From assembly GCA_018669945.1 (NCBI GenBank), contig JABHTA010000100.1, positions 1 through 33,015 on the forward strand: DNA of 33,015 nt. Direction: 5' to 3'. Origin of the DNA: Flavobacteriales bacterium. GTDB lineage: Bacteria > Bacteroidota > Bacteroidia > Flavobacteriales_G > NORP312. The position numbers and the translations under genes are program-made. Below are positions 26,434-33,015 of the stretch, in pieces (within the stretch, counting starts at the first letter, position 1; the number at the start of each line of letters is the position of its first letter). Under the pieces are notes generated by a model. It saw nothing but the letters and a program-made list of their open reading frames with translations. It was not told where the DNA came from and made no database searches.

Positions 26434-27642
26434 ATGCTTCGCGGTAAAAAAGTCCTAATTGGAGTTACCGGTAGCATAGCTGCATATAAAGTTGCGACAT
26501 TAATTCGATTTCTCGTTAGAAAGAAAGCATTTGTGAAGGTCATAATGACCGAAGACGCTAAAGAATTTATCACTCCATTAACTTTAGCTACACTATCAAA
26601 AAATCCAGTTCATTATTTGTTTACTGATGATAAGGAGTCAGGAGAATGGAATAATCACATTGATTTAGGGTTGTGGGCTGATGTTTTTATTATTGCACCC
26701 GCAACGGCAAATACACTTTTTAAAATAGCAAATGGCCATTGTGATAATTTATTAATGGCTACTTATTTGTCAGCTAAATGTCCTGTTTATATTGCTCCAG
26801 CTATGGATTTGGATATGTATAAGCATAGTTCTACAAAGGAAAATATAGATAAGATTGTTGAATTTGGTAATCGACTTATCAATCCAGAACATGGAGAATT
26901 AGCAAGTGGTTTGGTGGGTGAGGGTAGAATGGCTGAACCCGAACAAATAGTTGAAGTTTTAGAAACTCATTTTGAATCTAATGTTCCGTTGAAAGGAAAG
27001 AAGATATTAATTTCTGCAGGCCCTACTCATGAAGCGATTGATCCTGTTCGTTTTATTGGAAATCACTCATCTGGAAAAATGGGTTTCGCTATAGCAGAAG
27101 AGGCAGCAGTGCTTGGAGCAGAAGTAGAGTTAATTTGCGGACCTACATCTATAACTTTAGACATTGCGGGTGTTACAGTAGTAAATGTAACATCTGCCCA
27201 AGAAATGTACGATGCGTGCGTTAAAAGATATGCAACAGCCGATGTTGCAATTATGGCTGCGGCAGTTGCAGATTACAGGCCTAAAAATGTTGCGGACAAA
27301 AAAATTAAAAAGGAGAATCAAACCAATGAACTTGTTATTGAATTGGAAAAGACTCCGGATATTCTTAAATCTTTAGGGGAACAAAAGCATCATCAATTGC
27401 TGGTTGGATTTGCACTTGAAACAGACAATGAAGAGGCAAATGCTAAATTAAAGATGGAAAAGAAAAACCTAGATTTTATTATTTTAAATTCATTACGTGA
27501 CAAGGGAGCAGGATTTTCGACAGACACAAATCGCATAACTATACTTGATAAACATAATAATATCCTTAATTTTGAGTTAAAGAGCAAGCAAAAAGTTGCT
27601 CTTGATATTTTGCATAAAGTTATCGAAGAATTAAATGCGTAA
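26434..27642 (+). CDS. coaBC: Bifunctional phosphopantothenoylcysteine decarboxylase/synthetase CoaBC
   Basis: A 402-residue two-domain enzyme of coenzyme A synthesis. The N-terminal CoaC flavoprotein (about 1-185) has GVTGSIAAYKV, catalytic His75 in NNHIDLGLWADV and APATANTLFKIANG. The usual PxMNxxMW motif reads PAMDLDMY (Asp125), and the active-site Cys of the substrate clamp is replaced by Ser158 (ELASGLVGEGRM). The C-terminal CoaB (about 186-402) has SAGPTHEAIDPVRFIGNHSSG, AAAVADYRP and LVGFALET. CoaB joins cysteine to phosphopantothenate; CoaC then decarboxylates. The numbering coincides with E. coli His75, Asn125 and Cys158. It overlaps porD by 8 nt. Confidence 0.95.
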   Translation: MLRGKKVLIGVTGSIAAYKVATLIRFLVRKKAFVKVIMTEDAKEFITPLTLATLSKNPVHYLFTDDKESGEWNNHIDLGLWADVFIIAPATANTLFKIANGHCDNLLMATYLSAKCPVYIAPAMDLDMYKHSSTKENIDKIVEFGNRLINPEHGELASGLVGEGRMAEPEQIVEVLETHFESNVPLKGKKILISAGPTHEAIDPVRFIGNHSSGKMGFAIAEEAAVLGAEVELICGPTSITLDIAGVTVVNVTSAQEMYDACVKRYATADVAIMAAAVADYRPKNVADKKIKKENQTNELVIELEKTPDILKSLGEQKHHQLLVGFALETDNEEANAKLKMEKKNLDFIILNSLRDKGAGFSTDTNRITILDKHNNILNFELKSKQKVALDILHKVIEELNA

Positions 27643-28537
27643 AATTGGCTTATTAATGATTATGTTCTTTCTTGGATCGTTTGTTTACGCTCAAGAATTG
27701 AATTGTACTGTTCAAGTTTCATCTCAACAAATTCAGGGTACAAATAAGGATGTTTTTACTGCCATGCAGCAGAAGATATTCGAGTTTATGAATACCACAA
27801 AGTGGACAAGTGAGGTTTTCACCTTAAATGAGCGAATTGAGGTTAGTATTCTAATTAACTTAAGTGAGCAAATTTCAACAGATGAATTTAGAGGAACTTT
27901 TCAAATATCCGTAAGACGGCCAGTATATGGATCAACATACAATACAACCATCTTTACTTATAAGGACAATGATTTTAATATCAAATTTCAACAGTTCGAA
28001 CCATTGGTTTATGCTGAAAATACGAACACATCAAATCTCACTTCAATTCTTGCGTTTTATGCTAACTATGCAATTGCCATGGACTATGAAACATTTTCTC
28101 CCAATGGAGGGGATGTTTATCTAAGAAAATCTTTAGCGGTAGTTAACAGTGCGCAAAGTCTATCTGCGAAAGGTTGGAAAGCTTTTGATGGCACAAAAAA
28201 CCGCTATTGGCTGATAGAGAACTACTTGAACAAAAGTCAGTTCGCACCTTTGCGGAATTGCATGTATCAGTATCATAGAGAGGGTTTCGATAAGATGCAT
28301 GACGATGCTGATGCAGGACGGGCAAAAATTACTGAAGCACTTTTAGGATTAGAAAAGTTGCATACTAATTATCCGAATTCATTTAATGTTCAACAATTTT
28401 TTAATGCCAAGGTAGATGAAATTGTAAAGGTTTATTCTAAGGCAAAATCAGATGAAAAAGCAAGAATTGTTACTTTGCTTAACAAAATTGATCCTGGTCA
28501 CCAGTCTAAGTATCAAAAAATATTAAAGTCTAAATAG
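27635..28537 (+). CDS. porD: PorD/DUF4835 type IX secretion-associated protein
   Basis: A 300-residue secreted protein with signal peptide MRKIGLLMIMFFLGSFVYAQ. The mature N-terminus (ELNCTVQVSSQQIQGTNKDVF) and the segment LTSILAFYANYAIAMDYETF are the conserved blocks of DUF4835, which current annotation names PorD of the type IX secretion system. Its exact role in T9SS is not clear to me. Position between coaBC and recN is conserved across Flavobacteriia. It agrees with the presence of T9SS cargo elsewhere in the window. The start ATG lies within the last codons of coaBC. Confidence 0.85.
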   Translation: MRKIGLLMIMFFLGSFVYAQELNCTVQVSSQQIQGTNKDVFTAMQQKIFEFMNTTKWTSEVFTLNERIEVSILINLSEQISTDEFRGTFQISVRRPVYGSTYNTTIFTYKDNDFNIKFQQFEPLVYAENTNTSNLTSILAFYANYAIAMDYETFSPNGGDVYLRKSLAVVNSAQSLSAKGWKAFDGTKNRYWLIENYLNKSQFAPLRNCMYQYHREGFDKMHDDADAGRAKITEALLGLEKLHTNYPNSFNVQQFFNAKVDEIVKVYSKAKSDEKARIVTLLNKIDPGHQSKYQKILKSK

Positions 28538-28572
28538 ATTTCTTCATACCTTTATCAGCAATAGGATAAACT

Positions 28573-30225
28573 ATGCTGAAACAACTTCAAATAAAAAATT
28601 ACGCTCTTATTGATGAATTGGATATTGAATTTTCCAATAATCTTTCGGTTATTACGGGAGAAACTGGGGCAGGTAAATCGATTTTATTAGGAGCGCTTGG
28701 TTTAATTTTAGGAAAGCGTGCTGATGTTCAAACGCTTCAAAACAAAGAGAATAAGTGTATTATAGAAGGTCTTTTTCAAATAGGAGAATATCAACTTAAC
28801 TCATTTTTTGATGCTAATGATTTAGATTATGAAATTGAAACAACTTTAAGAAGAGAAATTAGTCCTAGTGGAAAATCAAGAGCTTTTATTAATGACACTC
28901 CGGTTAATTTAGGTCAACTAAAAGAAATAGGATCATACTTAATTGATGTGCATTCACAACATGAGGCGCTTTTGTTGAATTCAACGAGCTTCAAGTTCTC
29001 GGTTATTGATTCTTTTGCAGGACATTCAGATAAATTAAAACAGTATAAAGAACATTATTCGAACTTAGCCGAGAGTAAAAAGGTTTTAGCAGAGTTACTA
29101 GAAGAACAAAAGCAATCTAAATTGGACACCGACTATTTTCAATTTCAATTAGATGAGTTGCTAGAAGCAAATATAAAACCAGATGAGCAAGAGCAGATTG
29201 AATTAGAGCTAAAAACGCTATCTAATGCCGAAATGATAAAGGAAACACTTTATCAATCTTTTCTCTCATTAAGTGATGAAGATGATAGTCTTTTAGATAA
29301 ATTTCGATTAATTTCAACAGAATTAAATAGGGTTCGCGAGTATAGCAAAGAAATAGAAGCAATTGCTAAAAGAATAGATAGCGCTTTTATAGAGGTTGGC
29401 GATTTGGCTTCAGAAATTAACAGTATTCAAGGAACTGTTATTTATGATTCTGAAAAAATACAGATACTAAATGAGCGATTAAATTCAATTTACGCGCTTC
29501 AGCAAAAGCATCAAGTAAATACGAATGCTCAACTTTTGGATGTACAGCAGCAATTAGAGATTAAACTTCAGGGAATTAGTTCATTACAAGAAGCGATATT
29601 AGAAGCGGAGAATACAGTTGATGAACTAACTAAAAAAGTGAATCTTGTTGGTGAAAAAATTTCAACAAAAAGGAAGCAAGTAATACCAAAACTGCAAAAA
29701 GCGATTATCGATTTACTTTATTTGGTAAAAATGCCTCATTCAAATCTATTGATTGAAATTGATTCTTCTGATGTGCCTAATCAATATGGCTTGGACAACA
29801 TTCAATTACTTTTTTCAGCAAACAAAGGTGGAGATTTGCAAGAATTATCTAAAGTGGCTTCAGGTGGTGAATTGTCGAGATTGATGCTGTGTATTAAATC
29901 AATAACTTCTGAACACATAGCATTGCCATCTATTGTTTTTGATGAAATTGATACAGGAGTTTCTGGAGAAGTAGCTGATAAAATGGGAACCATGATGCGA
30001 AAAATGGGAGAAAAGATGCAGGTAATATCTATTACACATTTACCCCAAATTGCTGGCAAGGGGCATGATCATTTTTATGTTTATAAAGATGAAAGGGCTG
30101 GACTTATCAAATCTAACATAAAGAAATTGAATGAAAATGAAAGAGTTGATGAGCTGGCAAAAATGTTAAGCGGAGCAGAAATGACCAATGCCGCTGTTGA
30201 AAATGCCAGAGAGTTACTAAAATAA
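28573..30225 (+). CDS. recN: DNA repair protein RecN
   Basis: A 550-residue SMC-like ATPase. Walker A is GETGAGKSILLGAL near residue 30; a long coiled coil with hinge spans about 155-365; the ABC signature is ASGGELSRLMLCIK and Walker B is SIVFDEIDTGVSG, followed by the His switch in ISITHLPQIAGKG. RecN acts early in double-strand-break repair, probably holding DNA ends. The first residues (MLKQLQIKNYALIDELDIEF) are the standard start. It is the last gene of the bamD run, 35 nt after porD. Confidence 0.97.
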   Translation: MLKQLQIKNYALIDELDIEFSNNLSVITGETGAGKSILLGALGLILGKRADVQTLQNKENKCIIEGLFQIGEYQLNSFFDANDLDYEIETTLRREISPSGKSRAFINDTPVNLGQLKEIGSYLIDVHSQHEALLLNSTSFKFSVIDSFAGHSDKLKQYKEHYSNLAESKKVLAELLEEQKQSKLDTDYFQFQLDELLEANIKPDEQEQIELELKTLSNAEMIKETLYQSFLSLSDEDDSLLDKFRLISTELNRVREYSKEIEAIAKRIDSAFIEVGDLASEINSIQGTVIYDSEKIQILNERLNSIYALQQKHQVNTNAQLLDVQQQLEIKLQGISSLQEAILEAENTVDELTKKVNLVGEKISTKRKQVIPKLQKAIIDLLYLVKMPHSNLLIEIDSSDVPNQYGLDNIQLLFSANKGGDLQELSKVASGGELSRLMLCIKSITSEHIALPSIVFDEIDTGVSGEVADKMGTMMRKMGEKMQVISITHLPQIAGKGHDHFYVYKDERAGLIKSNIKKLNENERVDELAKMLSGAEMTNAAVENARELLK

Positions 30226-30279
30226 TAAATAGGCTATCAATATTATTATTCATTCCATCATAACACATTGTATCATTAG

Positions 30280-30287
30280 TATATTTG
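30280..30287 (+). promoter_or_regulatory. Candidate -7 element TATATTTG for fabI
   Basis: Exact TAnnTTTG match 19 nt before the fabI ATG at 30307. No TTG at 19-21 nt upstream. Confidence 0.5.
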
Positions 30288-30306
30288 TATCATAAAATTA
30301 AAATAG

Positions 30307-31116
30307 ATGACCAACATATTAGAAGGTAAAAAAGGAATAATTTTCGGGGCATTAGATGCAAAATCTATTGCATGGAAAGTCGCAGAAAGAGCCAACGAAG
30401 AAGGTGCTAAGTTTGTATTAACAAATGCACCTGTAGCTTTAAGAATGGGAACGATAAAAGAATTAGGCGAGAAATGTAATGCAGATATTATTGGTGCAGA
30501 CGCTACTTCGGTCGAAGATTTAACAAATCTTATTGATCAATCTCAGGAGATATTAGGAGGAAAGTTAGATTTCGTTTTACACTCTATAGGTATGTCTCCA
30601 AACGTTAGAAAAGGACGCCATTATACTGACTTGAATTACGATTGGTATCATAAATCTCTTGATATATCTGCAATGTCGTTTCATAAGTTGCTGCAAGTAG
30701 CCATGGAAAAAGATGCAATTAACGAATGGGGTTCCGTTGTCGGATTGACATACATTGCAGCGCAAAGAGTGTTCCCAGATTATGGTGATATGGCTGATGC
30801 CAAATCGATGCTAGAGTCAATCGCTAGAAGTTTTGGATATCATTACGGTGTAAAAAACAAGGTGAGAATTAATACAATTTCTCAATCTCCAACCGCCACA
30901 ACAGCGGGAACAGGAGTAAAAGGATTTGATGATTTCATTTCCTTTGCAGATTCTATGTCGCCTTTGGGTAATGCAGATGCTTTGGCTTGTGCAGATTATT
31001 GTATTTCAATGTTCTCAGATCTTACAAGGTATGTTACAATGCAGAATTTAATGCATGATGGTGGCTTTTCAAATACAGGAGTTAGTGCTGCATTAATGGA
31101 AAAGATGAAAGGCTAA
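30307..31116 (+). CDS. fabI: Enoyl-ACP reductase FabI
   Basis: A 269-residue short-chain dehydrogenase of fatty-acid synthesis that reduces enoyl-ACP with NAD(P)H. It has the FabI version of the glycine motif (GALDAKSIAWKVAERA) and the Tyr-x6-Lys catalytic pair in PDYGDMADAKSMLES, preceded by VVGLTYIAAQRV. NTISQSPTATTAGTGVKGF forms the substrate loop region, and the C-terminus carries YVTMQNLMHDGGFS. This is the usual target class of triclosan-type inhibitors. It stands alone with its own promoter and a strong terminator. Confidence 0.96.
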   Translation: MTNILEGKKGIIFGALDAKSIAWKVAERANEEGAKFVLTNAPVALRMGTIKELGEKCNADIIGADATSVEDLTNLIDQSQEILGGKLDFVLHSIGMSPNVRKGRHYTDLNYDWYHKSLDISAMSFHKLLQVAMEKDAINEWGSVVGLTYIAAQRVFPDYGDMADAKSMLESIARSFGYHYGVKNKVRINTISQSPTATTAGTGVKGFDDFISFADSMSPLGNADALACADYCISMFSDLTRYVTMQNLMHDGGFSNTGVSAALMEKMKG

Positions 31117-31138
31117 AAGCTATTGATTATTGATAATG

Positions 31139-31168
31139 AAAAGGGAATCGTATCGGTTCCCTTTTTTT
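31139..31168 (+). terminator. Rho-independent terminator after fabI
   Basis: AAAGGGAA-TCGTATCGG-TTCCCTTT followed by T-rich sequence; an 8-bp perfect stem with an uninterrupted T-run overlapping its 3' arm. It begins 23 nt after the fabI stop. Confidence 0.9.
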
Positions 31169-31190
31169 ATTTCTTTGCCCTGTGAATAAT

Positions 31191-31967
31191 ATGCTCTATG
31201 CTTTTCGATATTTAACTTATTTGCTAAAAGCGAAAGACGAACACAGTTTGCACTCGCCATTCTTGTTCGATTTATACGAGAATATAATTGATTCATTTGC
31301 AGAGTATTACAAATACAAGGGTATTGAGGCTGTTCGAGAGGAAATGTTGCTTTCTGATAAGATTATTGAAGTAACTGATTTAGGCGCAGGCTCACGTATA
31401 TCCAAATCTAATACGAGGAAGGTTAGTTCAATTGCTAAGCATGCGGTAAAACAAGATAAGTATGGAAAACTGCTTTTTAGATTGGTTAATCACTTTAAGC
31501 CTAAAATCATATTGGAATTAGGCACATCTTTGGGTATCACAACGTGTTATTTAGCGACTACTCACTCTGAAAATAAGGTAATTACTTTTGAAGGGTGTCC
31601 AAATATATCTTCAATAGCAAAAAATAATTTTAAGAAATTGGAATTGAAAAATATTACTCAAATTGAAGGAGACTTCGATGAAAAGTTGCCGAATGAATTA
31701 GCTAAACTAGATTCCGTTGACTTTGTTTACATTGATGGTAACCATAGAAAAAAAGCAACTCTAGCTTATTTTAGGCAAATCCTCAGCAAATCACACAACG
31801 ATACAATCTTAATTTTTGATGATATCCATTGGTCTACTGGTATGGAAGAGGCATGGGAAGACGTGAAGTCCAGTAAAGAGGTTTCCATAACTATTGATTT
31901 GTTTTACCTAGGAATTGTGTTTTTGAGAAAAGAACAAGTAAAACAGGATTTTGTGTTGAAGTTTTAA
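31191..31967 (+). CDS. Class I SAM-dependent methyltransferase (Methyltransf_24-like)
   Basis: A 258-residue protein if started at ATG 31191; the ORF track uses a GTG three codons earlier. N-terminal segment LKAKDEHSLHSPFLFDLYE matches a Bacteroidota group of O-methyltransferase-like proteins. The SAM site is IILELGTSLGITTCYLA, followed by VITFEGCPNISSIAKNNF and DFVYIDGNHRKKATLAYF, as in Methyltransf_24 and O-MT 3 enzymes. The substrate is unknown; no signal peptide is present. It is a single gene, directly after the fabI terminator and convergent with the thioredoxin-fold gene 18 nt away. Confidence 0.85.
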   Translation: MLYAFRYLTYLLKAKDEHSLHSPFLFDLYENIIDSFAEYYKYKGIEAVREEMLLSDKIIEVTDLGAGSRISKSNTRKVSSIAKHAVKQDKYGKLLFRLVNHFKPKIILELGTSLGITTCYLATTHSENKVITFEGCPNISSIAKNNFKKLELKNITQIEGDFDEKLPNELAKLDSVDFVYIDGNHRKKATLAYFRQILSKSHNDTILIFDDIHWSTGMEEAWEDVKSSKEVSITIDLFYLGIVFLRKEQVKQDFVLKF

Positions 31968-31983
31968 TTTCTAAATTAGAAAT
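31967..31983. terminator. AT-rich perfect inverted repeat between convergent genes
   Basis: ATTTCTAA-A-TTAGAAAT; a 7-bp stem with a 3-nt loop (AAT) can form. It touches the stop codon of the methyltransferase and fills the 18-nt space before the converging gene. No strong T-run, so terminator function is uncertain. Confidence 0.35.
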
Positions 31984-31985
31984 CT

Positions 31986-33015
31986 CTATTTCATTTTAAC
32001 CTTCTTTGGCTTTTTTTTCTTTTTATCTTCAGTTCCGTTAGACTCTTCTGCTTCTTCTTCCTTATCATCATCTTTCTTCTCACGAATAGTTTTCGGTAAA
32101 CCTAACTTGTCGCTTAGGATATCGTCTAATTGCTCAGCACTTAGCTTTTTGGCTAATATTTTCTTGTCTTTATCTAGTAAATACACCTGTGGAGTGCTAA
32201 AAATATCATAAGTATCTCTAAAGTTTAAACTTTCCAATGTAGTAAGGTGAATGTATTTGGCTGCATTCTTGTTAATCTCAGGGTTGTCAGAAACATTAAT
32301 CCACTTCAATTCTTTATCAATTACAAATTTTTTCCAATCTGCAGTTTCAAACTCGGTGCAAGGTGAATATAACTCAACACCTTTTCCTTCAAATTTGTCA
32401 TACATCGCTTTGAATTTAGGCATAGCCTTTTTACAATGGCCACAACCTGGATCCCAGAAGAATAAAATGGTGTACTTAGCTTCAACTTGGTGCATATTAA
32501 TCCATTTTTCTTCAGAAGTATCTTGAAGTATAATGTTTGGCGCCACTTCTCCGCACATAAGTGGTGCTAATGTTTCTGCTCTATTGCAGATTTTAGCTTT
32601 TTGCGCGGAATCAACCCACCAAGCCAAATCTTTACAGTAAACTTCTTGTGCCATGTGCACGAAAACTCTGTCCATACACATGATTTTAGATTTTTCATAA
32701 TTGTTGGTGATGTAGTGGGTTACGTACTTAAACATTTCTTTATTACATTTTGTTTTTTCTAAAAGCATGTCAGCCTCTTTGATAATAGAATCTGGAATTT
32801 GAATAGTAAGTTTCTTAATGTAATAATCTAATTTGTTATGAAATACAGGAGAACGAAGCAATCTTTCATCACAGAAATCAACACCATCTAAATAGTGAGC
32901 TTTGTAATATTTATAGTTAAAATCTTTATCAAGTGGTTTTCCATCTTCTCCTTTTGGTGCTTCCGGAACTTCTGGATCTTGGGAGGTACTAAAAATTTTA
33001 CCAACTAACTTATCA
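31986..33015 (-). CDS. DUF5106/thioredoxin-fold protein, 5' end beyond the window
   Basis: The ORF track start (32861) is an internal TTG. The frame is open upstream to the window edge, adding 51 codons (DKLVGKIFSTSQ... to VDFCDERLL), so this is a 5'-truncated gene of at least 342 residues. A helical DUF5106-like domain is followed by a TlpA/AhpC-type thioredoxin domain with the redox pair Cys-Gly-His-Cys in FFWDPGCGHCKKAMPKF and the cis-proline region IFSTPQVYLLDKD. The C-terminus is a Lys/Glu-rich tail (DDDKEEEAEES, then KKKKPKKVKMK). Such proteins are usually periplasmic or lipoprotein thiol-disulfide oxidoreductases in Bacteroidota; the signal peptide would lie outside the window. Confidence 0.88.
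   Translation of the reverse strand, partial: DKLVGKIFSTSQDPEVPEAPKGEDGKPLDKDFNYKYYKAHYLDGVDFCDERLLRSPVFHNKLDYYIKKLTIQIPDSIIKEADMLLEKTKCNKEMFKYVTHYITNNYEKSKIMCMDRVFVHMAQEVYCKDLAWWVDSAQKAKICNRAETLAPLMCGEVAPNIILQDTSEEKWINMHQVEAKYTILFFWDPGCGHCKKAMPKFKAMYDKFEGKGVELYSPCTEFETADWKKFVIDKELKWINVSDNPEINKNAAKYIHLTTLESLNFRDTYDIFSTPQVYLLDKDKKILAKKLSAEQLDDILSDKLGLPKTIREKKDDDKEEEAEESNGTEDKKKKKPKKVKMK

Noticed and set aside
32859-32861. TTG start for the last minus-strand ORF
   Set aside because: The reading frame continues open to the window edge with family-like sequence, so the start is outside the window.

Overview
The window looks like chromosomal DNA from a Bacteroidota bacterium, most probably a marine-type Flavobacteriales. 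The base composition is AT-rich. Promoter-like elements fit the Bacteroidota -7 consensus TAnnTTTG, and strong Shine-Dalgarno sites are absent. Two proteins are exported through the type IX secretion system (T9SS), one carrying a full C-terminal sorting domain and one reaching the start of it. Lineage-typical families are present (DUF4924, DUF6913, PorD/DUF4835, DUF5106-thioredoxin, a probable serine palmitoyltransferase), as is the conserved cluster bamD-rpoZ-coaBC-porD-recN. I see no tRNA, rRNA, CRISPR array, insertion sequence or prophage. This is mostly core-genome content.

Layout. 1-4.5 kb (minus): a LytS-type histidine kinase and LytTR regulator pair, a SiaC-like phosphoprotein, an OmpH/Skp-like periplasmic protein, a DUF4924 protein, and a T9SS-exported protein cut by the window edge (absent from the ORF track). 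4.5-7.6 kb (plus): a possible short transcript with its own promoter and terminator, an MbnP-like lipoprotein, then a class IV aminotransferase homologue next to a sulfotransferase-like P-loop protein. 7.9-13.4 kb (minus): a tightly packed run of hypothetical secreted protein, ribD, EamA transporter, YigZ/IMPACT protein, M36-like metalloprotease and rluE. 13.5-19.1 kb (plus): prmC, an outer-membrane-barrel candidate, ligA, DUF6913, dapA and a DinB-fold protein, nearly all overlapping or abutting. 19.2-21.7 kb (plus): adenine deaminase and a lipoprotein class I glutaminase. 21.8-24.4 kb (minus): a DUF6884-like protein, a DUF554 membrane protein and the probable serine palmitoyltransferase. 24.5-32.0 kb (plus): a double-length BamD, omega subunit, CoaBC, PorD, RecN, FabI and a methyltransferase. 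32.0 kb to the end (minus): the 3' part of a thioredoxin-fold DUF5106 protein that runs off the window.

The genes cover envelope biogenesis (BamD, OmpH, PorD, SPT, FabI), cofactor synthesis (RibD, CoaBC), lysine/peptidoglycan precursor supply (DapA), DNA repair and replication (LigA, RecN), and translation (PrmC, RluE). The observations I find most worth following are the aminotransferase/sulfotransferase pair, which mirrors a plant fusion protein and seems to lack canonical PLP residues; a CoaBC in which two of three canonical decarboxylase residues are changed; a BamD with an internally duplicated second half; and four genes whose -7 promoter element lies 4-5 nt from the start codon, which predicts leaderless mRNAs, two of them fired from one divergent promoter.
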